From contig NC_084597.1 in the NCBI RefSeq assembly GCF_033807715.1, positions 5,164,666-5,228,665 of the forward strand: a stretch of DNA of 64,000 nucleotides, read 5' to 3'. The notes beneath the pieces are model-generated. The model had not been told where the DNA came from. It saw nothing but the letters and a program-made list of their open reading frames with translations, and did no database searches. The position numbers were made by a program, and so were the translations under genes. This document shows positions 11,990 through 23,174 of the stretch, piece by piece. This DNA is from Cololabis saira. Taxonomy: Eukaryota > Chordata > Actinopteri > Beloniformes > Belonidae. The first letter of the stretch is position 1. Each line of letters begins with the position of its first letter.

Positions 11990-11997
11990 CTGGCAAG

Positions 11998-12394
11998 GCA
12001 CTGGTCAAGCAGCATCGGTACAAGAGCTCAAGCTCAGTCTCATACTGAACTCTGATGGTAATCAGTGTTACCTAAGTGATTGATTATGTTCATCCATCCT
12101 CACTTACAGTATCATATTGCTTTCGGAACAACATTAAAAAATGAAGACTAGCAGTGCTGAAACTAGCTTCTTCAGCGCCTGGCCTGGGAAAACTTAGTCA
12201 ATCCAAGAGGATCCAGGGTAACCTAGGGTTTGTTTAGTCTAAAGCTGTTTTGAGCTAGAAACTATCCTCCATCGTGTTTTTTAAATACAAATTATTATGC
12301 CCTGGTTTGGTCTTTATTCACACTTCAGAGGTCAAATCAAGTGATGACAGCTAGGCCTCCATAATAGCCAGCAGTCAATAAAATATACAAACAT
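11998..12394. other. unassigned intergenic sequence
   Basis: No gene or repeat recognised. Confidence 0.5.
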
Positions 12395-12402
12395 GTCCTC
12401 AG

Positions 12403-13149
12403 TAGGGCTGGGGATCGATTCAAATGTCAAGAATCGATTTGATTCCGATTCTTAAGAATCAAAATCGATTATCAAGATTTGATTCGATCCGATTCAATTC
12501 CGATATTGATTTGGGTTAGTGTTATTAAAACTGTTTTTTGAGCTTTTGCATGAATTATATGACTGTAGTTCTACAAAATATTACTACTAGTATCATATTG
12601 AGATTCAGCTAATGATGCTGTAAGGACCAATCAGCTCCCAGAATGCTGATAGAACTGCTTTCAGAAACATCGTGGGTCAGAATTACCAAACAGATCCAGG
12701 GAGGAAACAGAGACGGATGAAATCGGTTTTATTTTTTCCCACATTCCATTTTTATTTGTTCCATTTTCAGTCTATTTTGGTTTTTAATTTTTGAGCATTT
12801 GGTTTTTAGCATTTTTTGCAAATGTAACCCCAAGACAGTAAATAAAGTAATGAAATATAGACAATTTATGCAATTATAACCTAACACTTTCATGTTTTCA
12901 TACCTTTAAACATATTTAAAGGCAAAAACATGGCACCAGTTATTCTCGTGTCCAACAAAACATTCCTTTTTTGGGGATAAACAAAAAAATAACCAAAAGT
13001 TGTAATGTAATGATGGAAAAAAAAATACATAAATAAAAGAAGAAAAAAAATAAAAAATAAATCGATCTTTAGACATATGAATCGATTTTTAGGAATTAAT
13101 ATGAGAATCGATTTAGAATTGGGAAATCGATTTTTTCAACACAGGCTTA
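12403..13149 (+). mobile_element. hAT MITE (TAGGGCTGGGGATCGATT family), copy 1
   Basis: Left TIR TAGGGCTGGGGATCGATTC; right end is AATCGATTTTTTC plus a decayed terminus (AACACAGGCTTA). Flanks GTCCTCAG (12395-12402) and GTCCTAAG (13150-13157) match at 7 of 8, consistent with a hAT TSD. Subterminal regions are dense in AATCGATT on both ends. Non-coding interior. An inverted, truncated relative ends at 27022. Confidence 0.8.
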
Positions 13150-13157
13150 GTCCTAAG

Positions 13158-13919
13158 TTATGCTTAAATTATGGAGGTATCATTTTACTTGATGTGGTAT
13201 GTATTAACTGCACATTTGTCCAGGATGTGAAATCTTTCAATGGAGACCAAAGCCCAGTTTTGTATTTGGCTATAGATCTCTTTATTTTTGCTGTATAGTT
13301 GGACATTTAAACATGAATGTGAAATGGAGGTTTTGAAGTCAGCTCGTAGTGGTCATTGGACAAATCACAGTTTTTCTTACTGTGAGAGATGAAGAAAGAG
13401 CTGATAAGCTGATAAGAAAGAAGCACTGAAGGTTACAGTGAAGTACAAGATCACCATGCAAACAGAAAAGATCTATAATCTCACAGAAAGGGGGCTTTGT
13501 TTGTGTCGGTAGCCAACTTCTGCCAATACAAGCAAAATTAAATGTAATAGTTTGTTTTTTTTCTTTTGAAAAGTTGAATTGTTTTGCTTTCGGTTACAAA
13601 AAAGCTGCGGTTTTCTTCACAGTCCTAATTGACTGTGTGAATGATTTTTCTTTCGACTGCATGCACTGCTGCTGTGATGAACTTGTTTGAAAGTCATTAA
13701 ACTGGGCCATCATCTTATTTGGGCTCTTTGTTTGCAGAAAATCGAGCAAACCCCAGAAGAAACACTCTCCAGGCTTGAGTGAGGGCATAAACAACAGAAA
13801 TGTAATTTACTCATGACCACAGTGACACAGATGATTCAATAAGGTATTTTCAGTGGTAACCTGGTGTGTACCTTCAACTGTATTGTTCCTCGGCTGCCAC
13901 GTGTTGGAAATTCACACTA
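13158..13919. other. unassigned intergenic sequence
   Basis: No gene or repeat recognised. The minus frame at 13594-13794 is unconvincing. Confidence 0.5.
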
Positions 13920-13920
13920 A

Positions 13921-14299
13921 GGCCCCGTTTACACGGAGCAAAAACGGTGGCGTTTTCATGCGTTTTGGCCGTTCGTTTACACGAAAACGAAGCTCAAAGT
14001 CACCAGAAACCATCATTTCTGAAAACTCTGGCTAAAGTAGAGATTTTAAAAAAACTCTGTTTTCACGTTTGCTTGTAAACGGAGGGAAACGGACATTTAG
14101 GCTTCAGAACGTCACATTATGAGACAGAAACGTCACCAGCGTCATTTGTGCAACCTGTGTTTACAATTAGTTTGGCCACCGTCAATATTTTCTTGTATTT
14201 TACCTGATTTATATTCTAAAGTCACACTTAAAAGTAACTTCTCTGTCACTCCAAACGAAAGACTCTCGTTCCGTCTTGGAAGTAACTGCAGTCCAGGCT
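13921..14299. mobile_element. GGCCCCGTTTACACGG element, truncated copy
   Basis: Left TIR GGCCCCGTTTACACGGAGC, preceded by TAA. About 380 bp match 47115-47485, including CGTTTTGGCCGTTCGTTTAC and GTTTACAATTAGTTTGGC. The right half is absent; the copy breaks where the palindromic MITE arm (14300) begins, the same internal position at which the 47-kb copy has its palindromic insertion. Confidence 0.8.
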
Positions 14300-14372
14300 G
14301 ATTTATGGTTCCGCGTTACACCAACGAAGAGCCTACGGCGTAGGGTACGCTGCGACGCGCACCGTGTATGTA
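14300..14372. mobile_element. palindromic Harbinger-like MITE, left arm only
   Basis: GGCTGATTTATGGTTCCGCG onward to GCGACGCGCACCGTG, one arm of the palindrome seen complete at 47484-47625. The second arm is missing. Confidence 0.75.
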
Positions 14373-14501
14373 TTGTTGACATGTGATTCCAAACTAAAAT
14401 AAAATAAAATAAAAAAAATAATGGGATGAAGCAATGAAATTAAAAGGTTTAAAACATTTTGGTTAGAAATGAAGCGGAAAACAAATCAACATGGTAAATT
14501 A

Positions 14502-14950
14502 TAGAGATGCACCGATCAATCGGCCCCTGATCGGGATCGGGCCGATAATGGCCCTATCTGTTTTGATCGGAGATCGGAAAATAATAGTTCAGAGCGGCCG
14601 ATATGATGACGTTTACAACAACAAACCCCCGCCCGCGCGGGCGTTCCCGCATCTCAGACCGAGCGGTCCTGAGGAGGCGTCGGCCTCGCTGGTGCGGGAC
14701 TTTTACAATGTCTGAAAAGGACAACAAATTTACAGTTTGCAAAGTGTGTCCAAAGGAGATACCATGAGGACGAATGTTACAAAAGAATTTCAACACAACG
14801 AAGCTGATAAGACATTTGAAAGTTCTTCACACGGAGTATTATTGAGTTTTCAAAGTTGACTGCAGCAGAAAAAAGGGAGAGAAAAAAAGGAGCACGCAAT
14901 AATGGCGCTAACTCACCTGTAACAGAGACTTATAAACGACAGGACGAAAA
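14502..14950 (+). mobile_element. hAT element, 5' end with decayed transposase start
   Basis: Begins TAGAGATGCACCGATCAATC, a hAT terminus. CG-rich subterminal sequence has several CGATC/GATCGG repeats (14508-14600). Carries a decayed BED finger at 14708-14845. I find no matching right TIR (TCGGTGCATCTCTA), so it is 3' truncated; the 14950 limit is approximate. Confidence 0.7.
14708..14845 (+). pseudogene. hAT transposase BED zinc finger with internal stop
   Basis: ATG at 14708 gives MSEKDNKFTVCKVCPKEI, then an in-frame TGA, then in the same frame FNTTKLIRHLKVLH and a second stop at 14843. C-x2-C followed by H-x4-H is the BED finger. The CpG-rich first Zn-binding half and the second half are separated only by the stop, possibly from a CGA-to-TGA transition. 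Nothing of the catalytic core follows. It is independent of the BED remnant at 815-1087. Confidence 0.72.
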
Positions 14951-16040
14951 ATAAAGAACTACATCGTAAGGTAATGAATTCATATGCTTTGCTCATCAAC
15001 CGCTTTCAGTTGTAGAAGACATCGGGTTTAAACACGTTAGCAGCTTGGAAAACAGGATAGAACATGAATTACTCCTATGTGGGATCAATAAAGTTCTTAT
15101 TTTTGCCATCTGAGGAAATGACATATATTATATTTGGTTCCTAACTGTTTCTCAAGTATATTAGTATGAATGAATAAATGAGACGTAAAACGTAAATTTC
15201 TTTTTAGAAAGGCGCTTTATGAAAATAAGTCCATTCACTTGTATTAGTTTACAGCGCAGTCTTGAACATCCAATATGGCGGCGACGTTGACGTATCGCAG
15301 CAGCGGGAAAAACCACTCGATGCGGCGTCTACGTATATATGTCTATGTGCGTAACAGTCAGAGGAATTTTCAAAATATATCTAACTTTCCATCACAGTGG
15401 TTAGCTCACATTTTTACAGTTTGATTTAACAGTGTAAACATAAAGTCATAAAACAAACCAAAAGTGATGCAAAAGGTTTTCTTACCAAAGGAATAAGTAA
15501 ACAGGCTCTCCTGTGCATTTTAGTTTCATTTGGTGCACAAAGGCACATACAAACACTCTACAACATACATATAACCAGTGTCACTTAAACAGCATCACGT
15601 ACATCTAATTAAGAGCACTGCTCACAACACACACATTAAAGTTTTTACAGCCATGAATTTCTCATTTACAAACAGTCAAACTCACCCAGAAGAGTCCAAA
15701 TAAACACAAAAACATCTTCACGGAACAGGGTTCGCTTCACTGGTGGTTATCCAGGTCTGTCTGACAAGTTTCTGAACAAAGAAAAGTGTCACCTCCGTGT
15801 TTCTTTTCTCTCTCGTCTTTCTTTCCAAATCGTCTTTTTCTAACTCCGACAACAGAAGGCGGCAGTTTTTTTTTCTTCCACTTCCGGGAATTTCAAAATA
15901 AAATGCATGTGTTTCCTTTTTAATAAAACTCACATTACATTAATTTTTTCCACATGCTCAAGAACATTTTTATCTTAACAGTAAATATTTATATGAACAG
16001 GGTTACACGTTCATTACTTTTATGGATTTTTGTGTGGCCT
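14951..16040. other. unassigned sequence, probably old repeat
   Basis: Contains CCAATATGGCGGCGACG (15271-15287) and CTTCCACTTCCGGGAA (15877-15892), motif types common in teleost DNA-transposon ends, but no paired TIRs were found. The minus frame at 15718-15933 has no recognisable domain. Confidence 0.4.
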
Positions 16041-16152
16041 CTTGATGAACCGGCGAACTGTCCAGGATGCGATTCTACCTTTTGCCCAAAAGTCGTCCGG
16101 TTTTAGTGACCCTGAATAGGTTCAGAATGAGGCTGTAATTAATGGATGGATA
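16041..16152 (+). repeat. teleost short repeat with ATGGATGG tail, degraded copy
   Basis: TGTCCAGGATGCGATTC, TTTTGCCCAAAAG and GACCCTGAATAGG precede AATGGATGGATAG, in the order expected for the common teleost short retroposon. Related fragments are at 17287-18595 (opposite orientation), 21700-21925 and 45515-45620. Confidence 0.75.
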
Positions 16153-17276
16153 GCTATTATATTGTTATATATAATAGTATGGTGATATAATTGGGTTATA
16201 TGTTAAACTATTTTATAAAAAGTATTTTATATTAGGATATTACTATATTTATTATGCTATATTTATATGATATCATGCTACACCACTCTATATGATAATT
16301 ATGTATTTGTTTTCTCTCGAATTAATATTCTCAATTTATGTATCTATTTTCATCATCTTATTTACACTCACACACGACACGCACACACACACATACTGAT
16401 GTTGTCTTTTGTCGTTGTTTGCACTGTATGTTAATAAATAAAAAAGATAATTAAAAAAAACGGCACATGTTGAATTAAGGGAATAAATCCTGATTAAAAA
16501 AAAAATTAAAAAAAAATGGATTGATGGATAGCTGCATGGATTTTTGTGTGAAGTCTGCAAAATGAGTTGCTGCAAACTATACAGGTGCTCAGAGCAGTAG
16601 CTATTACGTGGCTGATGCAAAGGGTAGCACTCGCTGGTTGGAAATATGACGTTGATTTTGTGATGAATGAAGTGAAGAGTTATGTTATTGTCAAATGAAA
16701 AAGGGACCAAGCCTCTTACTGGGACTGTGACTCCACAACTGCAAATTGTTGGACTGCTAACCAGGGTGCAAAACAGTGTGAGTGCAAATTCATCACAAGC
16801 AAACACACTCCTGATGTTGTTTATGTCGATATTGAACCGATCTATTCATTTTATGGACTTGTGAACCAAATGAAGAGCCACTGGTATCGGTTCAAACTTT
16901 GCAAAGGCGTTTCAAATTGACCAATCTGCTCACTTTGAGCATGAGGAGGAAGATGCTGCTGTCGGGAGGAGGTAACAGTCACAGACATTACAGATACCCT
17001 TTCAAATGAACGGGATCGATTTTTCCATCCACCCCACCGGAGAAGTGCTTCACATTCTGCCTGTAACTTCAGGGATTTGTGGTTTAGTTTAAATTCTAAA
17101 GCCCTTTTCAGTGAGGACCAGTAAAAACAGTAAAGATCTGTAAAAATAATTATTAAAAGTTAAATAGTTTGTCAGGTTACACTAATCTTCTGTGAGTCGG
17201 GTTTCAGATGCACTTTCACAGCAGCTCTACACTTTGAGGAGAAGAAAGAAAACTATCATTGCATGGGATGCAATGG
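16153..17276. other. unassigned sequence with a short (CA)n tract
   Basis: AT-rich at 16155-16330, a short CA tract at 16366-16395, otherwise no recognised feature. The 156-codon minus frame at 16336-16806 runs through the CA tract (VCVCVS) and homopolymers and is not called. Confidence 0.5.
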
Positions 17277-17310
17277 AAAGTAATATCCATCCATCCATCA
17301 ATTTTCTATA

Positions 17311-18530
17311 CACGAATCCAGCGACCGGTTTGTGTGTGCCGCCATCTTGCGGCGGCGCCATTGCTGCAGTGGCAGGTGTCAATCTGCCACCGCACCGCTG
17401 TTATTGTAACCTGCTGCTCTACAGCATCATGAATAGCTGGATTGATGATGTTAGACAGTGGCCTCCCTCCCATAACTAATGAAGGTATCTTAAATTAATG
17501 CTGATGTTAATTTATAAACAATGATTTGTTTGAGCGATAAGCAGGAAAGAATAGAGGAATAGGGAGATAAGGGAGTATATGATTAAACACTGTAATATAG
17601 CATACCTTACGTGTGCTGAGGTTAGAAAGCTAGCAGCACGACATTTAATCATTATGGAAAGGCTACGTGATTAAAAAAAAAACAACAACAACACCTGTTT
17701 ATGTTTTGTTTTATTTTAGGTATCCAAGAATATTTTATTGATCGCCTGGCGTCCGATGACCAAAAAAAACACAATTACAGGTCTCTAATTGAAGGGCAGA
17801 ACTATCTCAGCTCCGGATGATACAGAATACATACATACATAACCCCAATCTTCAGATAAAACTAGTTTGTTGAGGAAAAGATATTAACTCTATTTGTAGC
17901 TGCAGAGGAAAAAAATAATCTCACGAGGAAAACTAAAATATTGCTCACGCCTCGGAGCCTCTTCAGCATAATATAACAGTCAAAAAAAAAAAAGAAAAGA
18001 GAAGTAAGAGTAATACAAAACATGTACTGTATGTTGTACTATTATACAATTTTATTGAAACACATGGCGAGTCAAACATTTACCAAAGCAGCTGCCAAAC
18101 ACTCCTAAATAAGGTAGGCGGAGACGGTGGTTCTGCAGAACTGCGGCAGTAAATCCTTATAAAGAGTGCAGCTCCGACGAGGAGCTCCATTCTTTAGTAG
18201 GGATTTCATATGAACCCAACCCGTTAATAATCATTATTTTCTCCATATACCGCTCCCTGGCTTCCTTGTTTAAGGTGTACCGGTAAATTCCAGTTCCTTT
18301 CCAGCAGTTTAAAAACTTTTGTTTGCGTTCCGTCTGTTCACTTGGTGAAACAGAAAAGTAGTTTTGAAAATCCGTCCCGTCTTTATTCGCTATCAAAACA
18401 AATGCACGCGATGGGACACGAGTTTTCCGATGATAAAAATAAATTAAGAGAGCCTGGCAGGGAGCGGAGGAGCGGAGCCGCCACCGCAGTAATGGCGGCC
18501 GCTCGACTTCCGGTTTTTGCTGGATTCGTG
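17311..18530 (-). mobile_element. unclassified DNA transposon nested in the retroposon
   Basis: Inverted termini CACGAATCCAGC (17311-17322) and GCTGGATTCGTG (18519-18530), with TATA on both sides (17307-17310, 18531-18534). Inverted similarity continues inward, interrupted by indels, through CCGG and GCCATTGCTGCAGTGGC-like sequence (about 85 bp). It contains a minus-strand coding remnant at 18157-18396. Superfamily uncertain. Confidence 0.8.
18157..18396 (-). pseudogene. transposon ORF remnant, unidentified
   Basis: The frame (TTG-read first codon) has a protein-like composition: DFQNYFSVSPSEQTERK, FLNCWKGTGIYRYT and ARERYMEKI. It ends at a stop, and a +1 shift then continues plausibly as LYKDLLPQFCRTT. 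It looks like the N-terminal part of a protein carried by the element at 17311-18530. I associate this style with accessory proteins of ISL2EU-like teleost elements but cannot verify it. Truncated and frameshifted. Confidence 0.4.
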
Positions 18531-18605
18531 TATACCCGCTATTTCACGGGGGTCTGCTGGAGCCAATCCCAGCTAATTTTCAGGCTAGAGGCAAGAAAGT
18601 AATAT

Positions 18606-19500
18606 CATTAGTAATATAACATTTTGAATAAGAAAAGAAATATTACTATATAATACATACGAAAATAGTGTATTTACCCAATTCAGGCTCCTAAAGAGAC
18701 CCAATTTGCAATGGGGTCCAACACTTTCAGCACATTTGACACATCTGTCCAAAAAGGGAGGAAGGAGGGAAGGCAGAGGACTTTACTTCTCTAAACTTAC
18801 ACAAGACAATACAACTTCAGGATTCATCCAACACAACACGTTGGGGTTTAGAGCTCTAAATATATCATGAGGGATCAGACTTCATCGACCACCATTCACC
18901 TTATGCTTGTGAACACAATCCACAGAAAACAAAGACCCGGGGAGTCTCCGGCTCCTGCATTTTTAAATCCACAGCCATGGACTGTTAGTTCATAATCCAT
19001 GGTTGTGCTACGTTTTGCTGATGTGCAAAGTGTTTTCTGGTGAGACTGGGCTTACCACTGATTCATTAGTCAGACTGCGTGGACGTTATTATGAGCCAAT
19101 ATTCAATAAAAAGAAAATGGGATATAAGACATTGACGTCCACCCAGGTGAAGGTCACAATCACACTGAGTCTCAAGAAATCTTGAAAGTCTTATCTTTAA
19201 AACAAGAGGCATAAGATCATTTATTTTAAAAAGAAAAGTTTAATTTTCTACCAAAAAGGGCCGTGAGGATCAGTTCATTTATTTCAAATGCCTCAGTCTG
19301 CTTTGTCCTCTTTTATATAGTTGATGAAACACTTCATCACCTTCTCTGTCATGTATAATACAATCTCCACGCTCTCTCACAGAAAATAAAATGAAAAAAA
19401 AAATCCTCTCAAGGTCAAGGCATTCATGAGGCACAACAAGAAAACGACTGCAGGAGTTTCTCTCATAGTGTTTTTATTACAATGAAATAAATAAAATGTG
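18606..19500. other. unassigned intergenic sequence
   Basis: No gene or repeat recognised. Confidence 0.5.
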
Positions 19501-19526
19501 AACGGCTTGAAGCTGATTCATTACTT

Positions 19527-19574
19527 ACATACATACATAATGTATATATACATACATACATACATACATACATG

Positions 19575-19671
<97 letters not shown>
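19527..19671. repeat. (CATA)n / (TA)n microsatellite
   Basis: CATA units at 19527-19572 followed by about 95 bp of uninterrupted TA. Open frames of (YI)n across it are artefacts. Confidence 0.95.
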
Positions 19672-19673
<2 letters not shown>

Positions 19674-19738
19674 AACTATGGAATATATGGACTGGAAAAC
19701 ATGGTCTTTTATTTGAAAGACACAAAATACAAAACAAT

Positions 19739-20585
19739 ACTGTACGTTTGCCCTATTGTTCCAGTTTGTAATGCTTTATAACTGTTTAAGTTTTAAAGAG
19801 AAAGCCAGGCCAACCATTTTCCACAAACTGAACTAAGAGTAAATGTCAGGTTTGCATTATGATCTTCAGTTTCATACAAGTACAAATATTTAGCACAAAC
19901 TGAATAGTTTCTCTCATGTACGATTTGACTTTTTTCTTTTCCAGAAATTTAACAATTAAAATTAAATAAATAAATAAAAGTAAATAAATACATACAATTT
20001 TACATCATAAAAAAGACTGATTCATGCTCACCTTATAAGTGTAAGAGGAGATTTATTTTTGTTAAGAAGGTTATTTTGGTAATTCAGGGTTCATTATTTT
20101 ATAAATATATTCTTTATATTCTGATGTAAATCAGGGACTATAATGACACTAGTCAGTTTATCTGTAGTGATTAGTCTGTTTTAGATTGGGCGGAGTGATA
20201 CGCCACAGTACGGCACTAGGTGCTGTGTTGATGTTCTAAAATCCTACACTGTTGAGGGACATTAAAGTACTCTGGAACTGAGCAGAAGTTTCCCCGTGTT
20301 TATCCTACTCACGATGCGAAAAAGGTTTGATTTAATAAGGTAAGGCTTAACTCTACACCAGCCTTACATCAGTAAAAGTTCAGAGCTCAAAACGGGACTA
20401 GTTTCTTCTGAGCGGAGTCAGATTTTGGTCCGCAGGTCGAGGCACGGTCGGATGCGCGTTACTAGTCAACACAATAGATTAATATTAATAACCCAATATC
20501 GCGATACAGTTTGTCACCTCCACGACACGTTTTGTGACGTTTTTGTATCGCGAAATTTCGTGGCATGATATATTGTTACACCCCT
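19739..20585 (-). mobile_element. hAT-like element, duplicate 1 (about 847 bp)
   Basis: Right terminus GATATATTGTTACACCCCT with nearby ATATCGCGATAC repeats, a hAT-like end in minus orientation. The opposite TIR (AGGGGTGTAAC) is missing; the element begins abruptly at CTGTACGTTTGCCC. A near-identical segment with the same left break lies at 55529-56373. Downstream (20615-20635) is a short piece, TCAGGCCTGGGTGTGG, also present downstream of the second copy. Confidence 0.75.
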
Positions 20586-20682
20586 AATACATACATACTG
20601 TACATACATGTTGTATCAGGCCTGGGTGTGGCTAGAGAAATATGCTATTTTTCTTGTTATTATATTCAGAAAGACTGTAAGG

Positions 20683-21307
20683 TAGGGCTGGGCGATATAT
20701 TGAGATTTTAATATATATCGATATATTTTCAAACACGATATGGTACGAGACAATATCGTTTATATCGATTTTTAAAAAAAAAATTACATTTTTTTTATTA
20801 ATGATTTTGATATAGCTTATTTTGTGACAAATTTACTTAAATGTTTTATTTGAGATTTGCACAAATGTTTTGTTATTTGCACAACTGTCAACCTCAGTGG
20901 AAAAGTCTGCCTGTTACTGTCTACATTGTATTAATTGCACAGTGTATTTTAATTTGATTGTTATGCAGGAAAGGGATATTTGTTTTATTTTATTCAAGAA
21001 GCATTTTTATTCTATATATGCAGGCAGTTTATTTTTATTTCATTTGTTTTATACATTTTGATATTGTGCAGACCTCTGTTAATAAAGGAACCTGTGTGAC
21101 ATTTGGCACGAGGCTTTGTATTAAAACTGACTGTTTTTTTAAGGGTTTGCCTCAGAAAAAAAATGAAGCTTACAGAGATGCTATGCTATAATGCTTTGGG
21201 GGAAACCCCAATTAAGGCACAGAAAAAATATCGAGATATATATCGAGTATCGCCATTTAGCTAGAAAATATCGAGATATGACTTTTGGTCCATATCGCCC
21301 AGCCCTA
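20683..21307 (+). mobile_element. hAT MITE (TAGGGCTGGGCGATAT family), complete
   Basis: TIRs TAGGGCTGGGCGATAT (20683) and ATATCGCCCAGCCCTA (ending 21307), with a perfect TSD CTGTAAGG (20675-20682 and 21308-21315). Length 625 bp. Non-coding. A 5'-truncated sibling is at 6165-6660. Confidence 0.95.
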
Positions 21308-21315
21308 CTGTAAGG

Positions 21316-21699
21316 TTTAATGTATATTTTTAATGAGACTTCAACTCTCCCCCTAGTAGTGAGGCAGTATTATTATCTAATGCCATATGTGTAGCAGATT
21401 CCAGAAACACACACAACTTCACTGATGTGTAAACATTTGAATCAAAGTTAAGGTCTTTACAGCGGCTTTGCACGGGCATCTTTATACTCTTTAATTAGTT
21501 TTTTTTACTTAAGGCTCAGGTTAGGTGATTACTATATTCAAAAAAAAACCTTTGCCTGTGTTTTCTATTTTGTAAATGTATTTAAATTGCTCATTTTGGT
21601 GGTGTACTCGACTTGCATAAGCCCCTGGAGAACGCTCCGTCTGCAGTGAGTGCTTTTGATGAACAAAGACTTGTTTTTGCTTTTTCTTTTTTTGCCTAG
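21316..21699. other. unassigned intergenic sequence
   Basis: No gene or repeat recognised. Confidence 0.5.
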
Positions 21700-21925
21700 G
21701 GTCGCCGGTCCATCACAGGCCTACACAAAGCAAACAAGACAACCATGCAACACTCTCATTCAATCCTACCGGCAATTTAGAATCACTTTTAAACCAATCA
21801 TGCATAATTCTGGAGTGTGGGAAGAAGCTAACAGAAAAGCATGCAAACTCCAGGCATAAAAAAAGACCCCGGTCGGGATTTAAACCAGGAATATTCTTAA
21901 GGAAAACAATGACAAACAACCAAAA
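21700..21925 (+). repeat. teleost short retroposon, decayed 5' portion
   Basis: In order: GGGTCGCCGGTCCATCACAG, CTCTCATTCAATCCTACC, CAATTTAGAATCAC, AGTGTGGGAAGAAGC, AACTCCAGGCA, CGGGATTTAAACCAGGAA. This is the layout of the widespread teleost repeat whose other end carries ATGGATGG (see 16041). Strongly diverged. Confidence 0.7.
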
Positions 21926-22049
21926 CTTCATTCTAAGGATTAACTTAATATATACTTAACAGTATCAATAGTTTGAGTTGATCTTAGACTGCATGTACAC
22001 TAATGACTAAAAACCAGAGACACACTTTCTCTTATTTCTTGATGTTTAC

Positions 22050-23166
22050 TAGGGATGGGCGGTATGGACTAAAAAATGTATCACGATAATTTCTGGCATT
22101 TATCCCAATAACGATAAAAAAAAAATACCAATTCAACTCCACCTTTGTAACTATAAATCTATCTCGCTCTCAGATCCGCCATGTTTGTTACACAAAAACC
22201 TCATCAATGGGATTGATTTCCTTCCTTCCTTCCTTCCTTCCTTCCTTCCTTCCTTCCTTCCTTCCTTCCTTCCTTCCTTCCTTCCTTCCTTCCTTCCTTC
22301 CTTCCTTCCTTCCTTCCTTCCTTCCTTCCTTCCTTCCTTCCTTCCTTCCTTCCTTCTTTCCTCCTGCTCTCTCATTCCTTCTTCCCTTCCTCTTTTCTCC
22401 GTTCCTTCCTTCTTTTTGCTTGTTTTCTCCCTTCCTTCCTTCCTTCCTTCCTTCCTTCCTTCCTTCCTTCCTTCCTTCCTTCCTTCCTTCCTTCCTTCCT
22501 TCCTTCCTCCCTCCTGCTCTCTCCTTCCTTCTTCACTTACTCTTTTCTCCGTTCCTTCCTTCTTTTTGCTTGTTTTCTCCCTTCCTTCCTTCCTTCCTTC
22601 CTTCCTTCCTTCCTTCCTTCCTTCCTTCCTTCCTTCCTTCCTTCCTTCCTTCCTTCCTCCCTTCCTTCCTTCCTCCCTCCTGCTCTTTCCTTCCTTCTTC
22701 ACTTACTCTTTTCTCCCTTCTTTCCTCCTTTCCTTGTTTTTTCCCTTCCTTCCCCCCTTTCCTTCCCCCCTTTCCTTCTCCCCTTCCTTCCTTCCTTCCT
22801 TCCTTCCTTCCTTCCTTCCTTCCTTCCTTCCTTCCTTCCTTCCTTCCTTCCTTCCTTCCTTCCTTCCTTCCTTCCTTCCTTCCTTCCTTCCTTCCTCTCC
22901 TTCCTTCCTTCCTTCCTTCTTCTCCTTCCTTCCTTCCTTCCTTCCTTCCTTCCTTCCTTCCTTCCTTCCTTCCTTCCTTCCTTCCTTCCTTCCTTCCTTC
23001 CTTCCTTCACGTACGTTGTGTGTGGATTTAACACAGAACCATAAATCAGTTTTACACAAAAACTTCATCAACGGGAATTTATCGTTTTTACCGTGAGATA
23101 CAAATTCTTACTGTGGGGAATTTTTTTGACGGTTTATCGTGAACGGTAAAATATCACCCATTCCTA
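22050..23166 (+). mobile_element. microsatellite-carrying hAT MITE, copy 2
   Basis: TIRs TAGGGATGGGCGGTAT and AATATCACCCATTCCTA with a perfect TSD ATGTTTAC (22042-22049 and 23167-23174). Its ends align with the 7709, 44708 and 59024 copies. Its array is (TTCC)n rather than (TTTC)n. Confidence 0.93.
22218..23008 (+). repeat. (TTCC)n microsatellite with higher-order units
   Basis: About 790 bp of TTCC punctuated by a 70-bp variant block (CTCCTGCTCTCTC ... TTTTTGCTTGTTTTCTCCC) that recurs near 22361, 22508 and 22678, i.e. every 147-170 bp. Frames across it encode FLPS or EGRK repeats and are not genes. Confidence 0.95.
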
Positions 23167-23174
23167 ATGTTTAC

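Larger units (their letters stand above)
17287..18595 (-). mobile_element. short retroposon (minus) split by a DNA element
   Basis: The two ends are CCATCCATCCATC...TTTCTATA (17287-17310) and TATACCCGCTATTTCAC...GGCTAGAGG (18531-18595). They join into one short teleost retroposon in minus orientation. It is flanked by a perfect 10-bp direct repeat AAAGTAATAT (17277-17286 and 18596-18605), the target-site duplication of the original retroposition. The retroposon proper is only about 90 bp. Confidence 0.85.

Noticed and set aside
16336..16806. 156-codon minus-strand frame
   Set aside because: Passes through a CA tract and A/T homopolymers and has no domain-like segment.
22151..23096. Open frames of up to 303 codons across the TTCC array
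   Set aside because: Read-through of a microsatellite in all frames; period-4 sequence simply lacks stop codons.
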